This document shows positions 7,470 through 14,374 of a stretch of 33,865 nt of DNA, piece after piece. The notes under the pieces were generated by a model. The model was not told the origin of the DNA. It searched no databases and was given only the letters and a program-made list of their open reading frames with translations. Source of the DNA: Bryobacterales bacterium (GTDB lineage Bacteria; Acidobacteriota; Terriglobia; Bryobacterales; Bryobacteraceae); the NCBI GenBank assembly GCA_016789755.1, contig JAEUQG010000291.1:1-33865 (forward strand). Direction: 5' to 3'. The stretch's first letter is position 1. Each line of letters starts with the position of its first letter. The position numbers and the translations under genes are program-made.

Positions 7470-8624
7470 ATGCGATTGAAATCCTATTTCGCCTCGACTG
7501 TGGACGCTGCCATGCATCAAGCGCGCCTCGAACTGGGCGAAGACGCGATGCTGCTCGATTCCCGTCAGGCCCCCGCCGAGGCCCGGCACCTAGGCTCATG
7601 CGAGGTGGTCTTTGCCCTCCCCGAGACAGCGCCGGAAACGCCTGCCGCGACAGGTCCTGCCCAAGCAAAGGGCCCGGCGCGCCAGTATTCCGACCTCGCC
7701 GAGTTGCGGCGCGAACTGGACCGGGTGCGCAACTCCGTGGAGCGATCGAGTTCGCTCGCTGCTGCTACCGCCGGCCTACTGCACGACCCGGAAGTCAGCC
7801 GTTGCTACTCCGAACTGGTGGCCGCGGACATCCTGCCGGAAATCGTTCAGGAATTGGTGGTTGCCTGCGCGGCTTCCACTACGCCCGGTAGCCGGGGCCA
7901 CGACCGGTTGCGCGCCGCGGTTTTCGATGAGATCTCCCGCCGGCTGCATGTCCTGCCCCAGGCTGGGCTGCCGTCGAGAAACCAATCATCCAACCCCGCT
8001 GTTTGCGTGGTCGGGCCCCCTGGGGCGGGGAAGACCTCATCGCTCGTGAAGCTGGCGATCACCCAGGGGCTGCCCTCGCGCAAGCCACAGCTATTGGTGT
8101 CGCTCGACAATCTCCGCGTCGGCGCGGGGGACGCTTTGATGCATTATGCCACTTTGATTGGCGCTGCTTTCCTCGTCGCCGACTCCAGTCGCCCGCTCGC
8201 CCAGATTGTGGCTGAGCACAGGCACCGCTATTGGATTTGGATCGATACGCCGGGGTTCGGGCCTCGCGAGGCGGATGCCATTGCCGAACTGGCCGATCAG
8301 GTGCGCGCAATTCCGGAAATGGATTGTCATTTGGTCCTATCGGCTGCTATGAAATCATCCGATTTAAGGGTAGCTGTGGCCCGATTCGCTCCGTTCGGGC
8401 CTAAAAAGCTGCTATTTGCCCACCTCGACGAGACGGATACCTATGGGGGGATACTGAGCGCCCAGTCGGCGAGCGACCTGCCCGTATCGTTCTTGTGCGC
8501 CGGCCATCAGATCCCAGAGGCGATCGAACCGGCATCTATCCGGCGCCTGCTGGTGCTGCTTGCCGAGACTGGCGCTTCCGCCGCCGTTCTTGCACAAGTG
8601 GGACGCGCCGCGGCCGCACAGTAG
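7470..8624 (+). CDS. flhF: FlhF, SRP-type GTPase for flagellar placement (divergent GTPase motifs)
   Basis: FlhF is a signal-recognition-type GTPase that marks the site and number of flagella. The 384-residue protein has an N-terminal basic segment (MRLKSYFASTVDAAM, the usual FlhF opening), a linker with coiled-coil character (about residues 73-100), and an NG domain. The P-loop GPPGAGKTS is at about residues 182-190 and the SRP-type DNLR box at 213-216. DTPGFG (259-264) replaces the usual DTAGRS, and AHLDE (317-321) replaces the usual TKLDE, so the G4 lysine is a histidine. The following DTYGG and LPVSFLCAGHQIPEAIEPAS match FlhF well. Start is nine bases after flhA. FlhG, its usual regulator, is not encoded next to it. 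Confidence 0.9.
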   Translation: MRLKSYFASTVDAAMHQARLELGEDAMLLDSRQAPAEARHLGSCEVVFALPETAPETPAATGPAQAKGPARQYSDLAELRRELDRVRNSVERSSSLAAATAGLLHDPEVSRCYSELVAADILPEIVQELVVACAASTTPGSRGHDRLRAAVFDEISRRLHVLPQAGLPSRNQSSNPAVCVVGPPGAGKTSSLVKLAITQGLPSRKPQLLVSLDNLRVGAGDALMHYATLIGAAFLVADSSRPLAQIVAEHRHRYWIWIDTPGFGPREADAIAELADQVRAIPEMDCHLVLSAAMKSSDLRVAVARFAPFGPKKLLFAHLDETDTYGGILSAQSASDLPVSFLCAGHQIPEAIEPASIRRLLVLLAETGASAAVLAQVGRAAAAQ

Positions 8625-8634
8625 GAGAGCATAC

Positions 8635-8691
8635 ATGCCGGGCCCGTTGGGTAGCCCAGCGAGACCGGTTCAGACCGGAGCAAGCGATTGA
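8635..8691 (+). other. Micro-ORF (18 codons) between flhF and fliA
   Basis: An ATG at 8635 follows a good AGGAG at 8623-8627 by about seven bases and opens an 18-codon frame (MPGPLGSPARPVQTGASD) ending in TGA at 8689-8691. Its stop overlaps a possible TTG start for fliA at 8688. It sits in the slot where flhG often lies, but the peptide is too short to compare with FlhG. It may be a leader or coupling peptide, a remnant, or chance. Confidence 0.2.
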
Positions 8692-8708
8692 GCGAGGGAA
8701 GTGAATCC

Positions 8709-9458
8709 ATGAACGCCTACCGGGCCAGTCCAGAACTTCAGCACGAGAAGCGAGAACGCCTGATTCTCGACCATCTGCCCCAAGTTAGATTAATCGCACG
8801 GCGAATTCACGAGCGTTTGCCGGAAAGCGTCAATCTTGAAGACTTGGTGTCCACCGGAATTGTCGGGCTCATTTCGGCAATCGACCATTTCGATCCGGGA
8901 CACAACGTCAAGCTCAAGACTTACGCCGAGTACAAGATCCGCGGCGCCATTCTGGACAGCCTGAGGGGGCTCGATTGGGCGCCTCGGCAGCAAAGAAAAC
9001 GGGCCAAGCAGATCGAAGCCGCCATCGCCGCTCTCGAGCAGCAACTTCACGGGGCACCCTCCGAAGAACAGATCGCCGCGGCGCTACGCCTTACTATCGA
9101 GGAATACCATGAATGGCTGGTGGACATCCGCGGAGTCAATCTTGGCAGCCTGGAGTCCTCTTCTCCCGAAGACGACGGGCGGGATCTGCTCAAGTATATC
9201 TCCGACGATGAGCAGCACTGGCCTTCCCGATTGCTCGAGCGCTCCGAGTTGGAGCGTCTATTGCAAGAAGCGATCGAAAAGATGCCGCCCATCGAACGCA
9301 CCGTGCTCAGCCTCTACTACCAGGAGGAGATGACCTTGCGGGAGATTGCCCGCATCGTCGATCTGCACGAATCGAGAGTTTCGCAACTCAAGTCCCAGGC
9401 GATCCTTCGCCTACGTTCCTTTATCGAGAAGCGGTGGCCCACTGCGCGGGGCCTTTGA
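8709..9458 (+). CDS. fliA: Flagellar/motility sigma factor FliA (sigma-28)
   Basis: RNA polymerase sigma factor of the FliA/WhiG class for late flagellar genes. The 249-residue product has region 2 (LPQVRLIARRIHERLPESVN, LEDLVSTGIVGLISAIDHFD, and KLKTYAEYKIRGAILDSLRG), a region 3 helix with QRKRAKQIEAAI, and region 4 (MPPIERTVLSLYYQEEMTLR, then the HTH EIARIVDLHESRVSQLKSQA). GAGGGAAG at 8694-8701 supports the ATG at 8709; a TTG at 8688 with GGAG at 8677-8680 would add seven residues. It is co-directional with the flagellar operon and separated from flhF by 84 bases, the largest gap in the run. Confidence 0.93.
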   Translation: MNAYRASPELQHEKRERLILDHLPQVRLIARRIHERLPESVNLEDLVSTGIVGLISAIDHFDPGHNVKLKTYAEYKIRGAILDSLRGLDWAPRQQRKRAKQIEAAIAALEQQLHGAPSEEQIAAALRLTIEEYHEWLVDIRGVNLGSLESSSPEDDGRDLLKYISDDEQHWPSRLLERSELERLLQEAIEKMPPIERTVLSLYYQEEMTLREIARIVDLHESRVSQLKSQAILRLRSFIEKRWPTARGL

Positions 9459-9497
9459 TGCCTCCCCCTCGCCGCCGCTGCCTGGAAAGAAATCACC

Positions 9498-10370
9498 ATG
9501 CCCATTGAAAGCCGAAAAGCTCTGGGAGAGAATGGCGTCTGGTTCGCCGACACCTTTCAACAGGCTCTCACGCATTCGCTCGAAGCGATGACGATGGAGC
9601 AGCCGAAGATTCAATGGACGGTTGTGGCTGCACCGGATGCCCCAGCCGAAATCGGTGGGGGCTGGTCCTGGTGGGAGCAGCAACTGAGCGCCAGTCCAGA
9701 AACCGTGCTGTGGGTCGGGTTGCCGGAGGGCGACTGGCAAGCCATTGGAAAGCTGGCCCTGGCTGCGGCGGGAATTGACGATGCCACGCCCGATGACTGT
9801 CTGGGGACGTGGAAGGAGATTGCCAGCCAATCCCTCTCTACCACTGCCTCCGCCTTCGGGAAAAGAATCGGCAAGGAAGTCACCTGCGGGGCTGGCAAGG
9901 ATGCGACATCCCCCTCCTCTCTCGAAGCATGCCTCGAACTCGCTCTCGAATTGGCCGGGGCCAGCCATACGGTCAGGTTCGGATGGAGCAGGGCAATCCA
10001 ACTATTTCTCGATCCGCCGCCTGCACCCTCGCCAGAACCCGCGCCGCGGGCGGCGGCCGCGGCGGGAAGCGCTGCGCCTGTCAAGAACGCGATTCCGGCT
10101 GTTGAGAACTCGCGCACTCTCGGCTTGCTGCTGGAGGTGGAACTGCCGGTCAGTGTTTCCTTTGGCCGCGCGCAGTTGCCTCTTAAGGACGTACTGAAAC
10201 TCAACAGCGGATCCATTGTGGAACTCAACCGCGCTATCGCCGAACCGGTGGAGGTTATCGTTAATAACTGTGTCATTGCCCGCGGCGAAGTGGTAGTCGT
10301 CGAAGGAAACTACGGCGTGCGGATCAAACAGATCATCAGCAAAGAGGAGCGGCTTCGCACCCTGTACTAA
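9498..10370 (+). CDS. Second FliN-type motor switch protein with CheC/FliY-like N-terminal region
   Basis: The last 85 residues (about 203-288) are a clear SpoA/FliMN_C domain: GLLLEVELPVSVSFGRAQLP, LKLNSGSIVELN, and CVIARGEVVVVEGNYGVRI. The first roughly 175 residues are different and look like the middle domain shared by FliM, FliY and CheC; the segment TWKEIASQSLSTTASAF at about 104-120 resembles the CheC-type active-site helix. There the acidic residue (E107) is present but the Asn expected three residues later is Ser110, so CheY-P phosphatase activity is doubtful. A Pro/Ala-rich linker (about 172-200) joins the halves. It is probably a C-ring part alongside the short FliN at 1856-2122. 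The weak ribosome site GGAAAG (9483-9488) precedes the ATG. Confidence 0.75.
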   Translation: MPIESRKALGENGVWFADTFQQALTHSLEAMTMEQPKIQWTVVAAPDAPAEIGGGWSWWEQQLSASPETVLWVGLPEGDWQAIGKLALAAAGIDDATPDDCLGTWKEIASQSLSTTASAFGKRIGKEVTCGAGKDATSPSSLEACLELALELAGASHTVRFGWSRAIQLFLDPPPAPSPEPAPRAAAAAGSAAPVKNAIPAVENSRTLGLLLEVELPVSVSFGRAQLPLKDVLKLNSGSIVELNRAIAEPVEVIVNNCVIARGEVVVVEGNYGVRIKQIISKEERLRTLY

Positions 10371-10379
10371 GGAAACCAT

Positions 10380-10793
10380 GTGAACTTCACTCTGCCGGCC
10401 TACATCCCCTATCTCGTTGCGGTCGCTGCTCTCGGCGCCACACTATTCCTCTTTCTCGAAATGAAACGCATGCAGAACGATTTCCAGACGCGTTGGAATA
10501 AGCGCCAGCAATTGGTTCAGTCGGAACTCGGCAAGACGCGCAGCCAACTCCAGGAACTGGTCCAGCGGGTCGAAGAAGCCGAGCGGCGCGCGGAAACTGC
10601 CGGTGCGCCGCCTTCGGGGCTGAAAAGCATCAATCTAAACCGGCGCAGCCAAGCCATGCGCCTCTTCCGGCGCGGCGAATCGCCCGCCCAAGTCTCCGCC
10701 ACACTCGGCCTGCCGCAGTGCCAGGCCGAACTTCTGCTGAAGGTCCAACGCATTCTTAGCGGACATGCCACGACGCCGACCGCTCAGAACTGA
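10380..10793 (+). CDS. Membrane-anchored coiled-coil protein with C-terminal HTH-like segment (DUF2802-like)
   Basis: A 137-residue protein starting at GTG (10380), after AAGGAAAC. Residues 8-27 form one membrane helix; residues about 30-75 are a charged coiled coil (MKRMQNDFQTRWNKR onward). The C-terminal part has a helix-turn-helix-like pattern: SQAMRLFRRGESPAQVSATL followed by GLPQCQAELLLKVQRI. This resembles DUF2802-type proteins found at the ends of flagellar gene sets; function is not established. It follows the second FliN gene by ten bases, so it is likely part of the same operon. Its stop lies ten bases inside the convergent PDZ gene. Confidence 0.6.
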   Translation: MNFTLPAYIPYLVAVAALGATLFLFLEMKRMQNDFQTRWNKRQQLVQSELGKTRSQLQELVQRVEEAERRAETAGAPPSGLKSINLNRRSQAMRLFRRGESPAQVSATLGLPQCQAELLLKVQRILSGHATTPTAQN

Positions 10794-11617
10794 TAGTCCT
10801 GGTTCCGAACGGTGCGCCCTCGCGGCCTTGTTTCCTCGTTCGCGGCAAGGTTCACATTAACGGCGATCTCCTTCTTATCGCGCACTACCGTGACACCGAC
10901 CGGCTTCCTCTCGGCCGCCCGTAGCTCCCGCGTCACTTCCGACGGCGTCGACACACCCTTGCCTTCCACTTTCACAATCACGTCCCCGGCCCGAATGCCC
11001 GCCTGCTCGGCCACACTCCCCTTCGACACAGATCGAACGAGAACGCCCTCCTTCACGCCGAAAAACTCCGCCAGTTGTGACGGCAGTTCTTCCGCCTCTA
11101 CCCCCAGCAACCCGCCTCTCCAATGCAAAGCCGGACGGGGGATCTCATTCATCCTCCACTCAAAACCCTGAGGCATGGGAATTTGCACGTCTCCCAACGA
11201 AAGTGCGCCTGATTTCTTCGCATCGATGGTAGCCGTTATGTTCATGGATTGTCCTCCGCGATGCACCAGCATTCTGACCTGCCGGCCCGCCGGAGTCTCA
11301 CGCACCAGCCGGATAAATTGATCGATTCCTTCCACACGCTGCCCCTGATACTCCAGCACGACATCCTGAGGTTTCAGTCCAGCCTTCGCCGCCGGGCTAT
11401 CGTCCTCTACCCTGGAAATCTCCACGCCATGCTCTTCCTTCAACTTGAGCGCTTTGGCGCGTTCCGCATTCACCTCTACCACCGCTACGCCGAGGAAGCT
11501 CTGTCCCCGCGAATACATTGTAATCACCTTGGGCTTATCCGGGGACTGGGCAAAGCCAGGCCCCGCGCCCAAGCCAACCAACATTGCCGCTGCTGCCAGC
11601 CAGCCATTCCACCGCAT
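10784..11617 (-). CDS. Exported tandem PDZ-domain protein (no protease domain)
   Basis: A 277-residue protein with an N-terminal signal peptide (MRWNGWLAAAAMLVGLGAGPGFAQ) and two PDZ domains. PDZ1 is at about residues 40-130 (FLGVAVVEVNAERAKAL, then VEDDSPAAKAGLKPQDVVLE). PDZ2 is at about 168-258 (LLGVEAEELPSQLAEFFGVK, then VSKGSVAEQAGIRAGDVIVK). No HtrA-type serine protease domain precedes them, so it should bind peptides or C-termini in the periplasm rather than cut them. It is the last gene of the sigma/anti-sigma unit, 26 bases after the solenoid gene. Its tail (VRNQDYQF) ends inside the 3' end of the convergent flagellar-side gene. Confidence 0.85.
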   Translation of the reverse strand: MRWNGWLAAAAMLVGLGAGPGFAQSPDKPKVITMYSRGQSFLGVAVVEVNAERAKALKLKEEHGVEISRVEDDSPAAKAGLKPQDVVLEYQGQRVEGIDQFIRLVRETPAGRQVRMLVHRGGQSMNITATIDAKKSGALSLGDVQIPMPQGFEWRMNEIPRPALHWRGGLLGVEAEELPSQLAEFFGVKEGVLVRSVSKGSVAEQAGIRAGDVIVKVEGKGVSTPSEVTRELRAAERKPVGVTVVRDKKEIAVNVNLAANEETRPRGRTVRNQDYQF

Positions 11618-11643
11618 AGAAATTCCGTCCTTCCTGTATTTTA

Positions 11644-12798
11644 TTATTCGTGCCGTTTCAAGTGAATGATGCCGCCCGCAGCCGATAGCCGCAACACCGG
11701 CCCTCCGCCGTTGATAGCGCCGTGCGCGGCTAGCGGTTTGCCCAGCGCCGGCAGTCGCAGCACCCGGATCTCCGGAAACTCGGAAAAGATCCGGGCCATC
11801 GCTCCGGCGGCTTCGTTTTCAGCTTGAACGGTTACCGAAATACTAGACGGGAGAACCACCGTAATGTCACCCGAGTTCGTGTTGAGATAGGAATCGCGGA
11901 CGCGCTCGGGCGCTAGGCCGGCGACGATATTGCCTACGGCTGTTTCTGCGCGCAGGCGCCCCGATATCCAATCGAGGCGGATCGGTCCGCCACCGGAGTC
12001 GCAATCGGCGCCGCGAGCGGCTGCGATGTGAATAGCTCCCCCGAACGTATTGGCGCTCACCATGGCGTCGACGCGGCCAATTTCCACCAGCCCTCCCCGC
12101 GTCCGTGCGTCCACCGGCGCGAAGGCCCGTTGGACTTCGATGTTCCCTCCGCCCGTCACCGCCGTGACTGGCCCCAGCGCCTCGCCCACAAACACTTCGC
12201 CTCCCGCCGTTTCGAGCACGGCGCCGGCTCCGGCGCCCAGGACACTCACTCCGCCGCCTCCCGAATGTACGCGGATTGCGCCCGCGATCCTGCCCAGCCG
12301 CACCTCGCCCCCCCCCGTCATCGCCGTCAAGGCGCCCAGAATCCGGTCCATCCGCACCGATCCCGCCCGTGCATTCACCCGTACGGCGCCCGCCAAGTCG
12401 GCGGCCGTAACCGAGCCATCCAACACCTGAAATGCCGTTTCCGGCAGCGTGCGCGGCACTCGCAGACTCACTTCCGCCGTCACCCGCGCACTCTGCGGGG
12501 GGATCACCAGGAATGTCCTGCCATTCGAAACCGTGTGGCGAACGGCGGCAACCGCCAGCAGCGTCTTTGCAGCAGAGAAACTCGGCGCCTTCACGCGCCG
12601 TTTTATGACGTAGCTGATGTCTTCGCGCAGTTCTCCCTGCGTTTGTACTTTGCCCGGTGCGATGACCGTCAACGCGCCGCGCGCCGGCAGGAAGCCGCCG
12701 TCGATCCGAACCCAGTACGCCCCCTCCCGCACAATCCGGTACGTCGGCTCCGCTTGGCCGGCGGCGAACGACGCCAGCATGAGCAGAATCAGCCGCAT
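11644..12798 (-). CDS. Exported DUF4097-type beta-solenoid protein
   Basis: A 384-residue protein with a signal peptide (MRLILLMLASFAAGQAEP). The central part (about residues 125-300) is a run of short beta turns each closed by a glycine pair, e.g. LTAMTGGGEVRLGRIAG, IRVHSGGGGVSVLGAG, VTAVTGGGNIEVQR and DARTRGGLVEIGRV. This pattern is typical of DUF4097/putative-adhesin proteins, which fold as a beta-helix. The end is SGDITVVLPSSISVTV and a further hydrophobic beta part. No catalytic motif is visible. It lies two bases after the anti-sigma gene, in one transcription unit with it, so it may be a target or sensor of that system. Confidence 0.72.
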   Translation of the reverse strand: MRLILLMLASFAAGQAEPTYRIVREGAYWVRIDGGFLPARGALTVIAPGKVQTQGELREDISYVIKRRVKAPSFSAAKTLLAVAAVRHTVSNGRTFLVIPPQSARVTAEVSLRVPRTLPETAFQVLDGSVTAADLAGAVRVNARAGSVRMDRILGALTAMTGGGEVRLGRIAGAIRVHSGGGGVSVLGAGAGAVLETAGGEVFVGEALGPVTAVTGGGNIEVQRAFAPVDARTRGGLVEIGRVDAMVSANTFGGAIHIAAARGADCDSGGGPIRLDWISGRLRAETAVGNIVAGLAPERVRDSYLNTNSGDITVVLPSSISVTVQAENEAAGAMARIFSEFPEIRVLRLPALGKPLAAHGAINGGGPVLRLSAAGGIIHLKRHE

Positions 12799-12800
12799 TC

Positions 12801-13700
12801 TTAGAATGTCTCCACGGAGGCATTGGCTTCCCGCAACGCCTTTAGAGTCTTCTGACGGATATAAGGATTGCTCTCCCGCGCAATGGCCTCCTGCAGCGTG
12901 CCGATAACATCGATCTCCACTTCATCGGCCAACAGGTCCACCGCCTGCGTCCGCACGCCCGGGTTGTCGTCCTCCAGCAGCACGCGGGCCAGCACACGCC
13001 GGGTTTCCGGGTCCCGCGAAACGGGCCGCAGCGCCTCAATCGCTTTCAGCCGCACGCCGGGGTTGCTGTCCCAGGAGAGGGCTTTCAACAGCGCTCGACG
13101 AACCTCGGTTTGCTCCGCCTGCTGCTTCAGAACTTCCAGCGTGCGCGCCCGCAAGCCTGGATCGGAAGGATCCATCGCCGCAGTCAACAGCATTTCACGG
13201 ATGCGTTCATCGTCCAGACTGCCAGTCAAGGTTTTCTGCCGTACTTCCTCGACGATGAGGTCCACACCGCCGACCTGATTCGCGGTCAGATTGCGGACGC
13301 GCAAGGCGGAAGGCTCATTCACCGTCCGGGACTCGTCCCACAACCGCCCGCCGACGAACCCGAACGCCAAAAGCGCCAGTGCGCCCACAGGCCTCAGAAA
13401 CCCCGGCGAAGGAACTGTCACCGTCAAGAAACGCCGCAGGCGGACCCAAACAGTGTTGTCTTCCGATTGGCGGATGGCCAGCGTGCGAGCCCGCAACTCT
13501 CGCCGGCAGGCTAACAACAGCTCCGGCGAAGGCTCAGTCTCCCGCACATCCAGCGCCCCGTGCACAGCGCGCAAGCTTTCCAACTCTTCGCGGCAGGAAC
13601 TGCATTCTCCCACGTGCTGTTCCAGGCGTTCTTCCTCGTCGAAGCTCAACTCACCGTAGAGGTACAACGACAGATCCTGCTTCACTGCGTCGCAATTCAT
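12801..13700 (-). CDS. Zinc-finger anti-sigma factor with C-terminal HEAT repeats
   Basis: A 299-residue protein. The N-terminal ZAS domain has C3 and the motif H29-x3-C33-x2-C36 (HVGECSSC), which binds zinc and holds the cognate sigma factor. A membrane helix at about residues 100-119 (LRPVGALALLAFGFVGGRLW) follows, then about 130 residues of HEAT-like helical repeats, e.g. SNPGVRLKAIEALRPVSRDP and DNPGVRTQAVDLLADEV. The repeats would lie outside the membrane and could sense a ligand or protein. The ATG at 13700 overlaps the sigma-factor stop (ATGA, 13697-13700). The frame is open upstream to 14075, but that part is antisense to the sigma gene's codons in another frame and is discarded. Confidence 0.88.
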   Translation of the reverse strand: MNCDAVKQDLSLYLYGELSFDEEERLEQHVGECSSCREELESLRAVHGALDVRETEPSPELLLACRRELRARTLAIRQSEDNTVWVRLRRFLTVTVPSPGFLRPVGALALLAFGFVGGRLWDESRTVNEPSALRVRNLTANQVGGVDLIVEEVRQKTLTGSLDDERIREMLLTAAMDPSDPGLRARTLEVLKQQAEQTEVRRALLKALSWDSNPGVRLKAIEALRPVSRDPETRRVLARVLLEDDNPGVRTQAVDLLADEVEIDVIGTLQEAIARESNPYIRQKTLKALREANASVETF

Positions 13701-14320
13701 ACGAAATCTCCCAAAGCTGTGCGCATCTTCTGGGTGGCGCGAAAAAGGCAATTCTTCGCGGCTTCTTCGGTGGTCCCCAGCGTTTCGCCGATGGCCCGTA
13801 ACCGCATCCCCTGATAGTGCCGCATCTCGAAAACCATCCGCTCCCGGGGAGTCAATTCGCCCAGCACCCGCTCGATTCGTCCCCGCAACTGCTGGCTCAA
13901 CAGGTTGCGTTGGGGGTCCTGGTGCGGGTTCTCCTCGGCCACCACCGCCATCCTGTCCAACTCGCCGTCCGATGTCGCCATGGCCGCAGGTTCTTCCTTG
14001 CGCACCTTGCGCTTCCGCAGGTGATCCAGGCACAGATTCGTCACAATCCGGTACAGCCACGTGCGGAAACTGCAATCGAAACGGAAGTTGTGAAGATTCT
14101 TGTAGACCCTGAGAAAGGTCTCCTGATAAATGTCGAAGGCGTCCTGTTCGCTGCGAAGGAGATTCCCTGCCAGCCTCAGGACGCCTTGGTCATAGGTCTC
14201 GACGAGTGTCTCGAAGGCGTTTTGGTCGCCTGCTTGTGCCGCCCGGATCAGCGCCGCTTCATCCATATTGGAAATGGACCCAGGGACGAACACCGTAGCT
14301 ACTTCACCCTTGCCCGGCAT
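13697..14320 (-). CDS. ECF-family RNA polymerase sigma factor
   Basis: Group 4 sigma factor of about 207 residues. Region 2 is seen as DAFDIYQETFLRVYKNLHNF with RTWLYRIVTNLCLDHLRKRK; region 4 as LTPRERMVFEMRHYQGMRLR with an HTH ending EEAAKNCLFRATQKMR. No region 3 is present, as expected for ECF factors. The start is uncertain: TTG 14326, ATG 14320 and ATG 14266 (MDEAALIRAAQAG, the commonest type of ECF start) are all in frame and none has a strong ribosome site. It is coupled by a four-base overlap to the anti-sigma gene, and the two with the next two genes form one minus-strand unit. Confidence 0.9.
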   Translation of the reverse strand: MPGKGEVATVFVPGSISNMDEAALIRAAQAGDQNAFETLVETYDQGVLRLAGNLLRSEQDAFDIYQETFLRVYKNLHNFRFDCSFRTWLYRIVTNLCLDHLRKRKVRKEEPAAMATSDGELDRMAVVAEENPHQDPQRNLLSQQLRGRIERVLGELTPRERMVFEMRHYQGMRLRAIGETLGTTEEAAKNCLFRATQKMRTALGDFV

Positions 14321-14374
14321 AGTCAATGATCACAGACGCGCCGCCAGGAAAAAGGTAACGAACGGGCCCGACGA

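Noticed and set aside
12028..12804. 258-residue plus-strand frame opposite the solenoid gene
   Set aside because: Composition is His/Arg/Pro-rich without domain; the minus-strand frame has a signal peptide and regular repeats.
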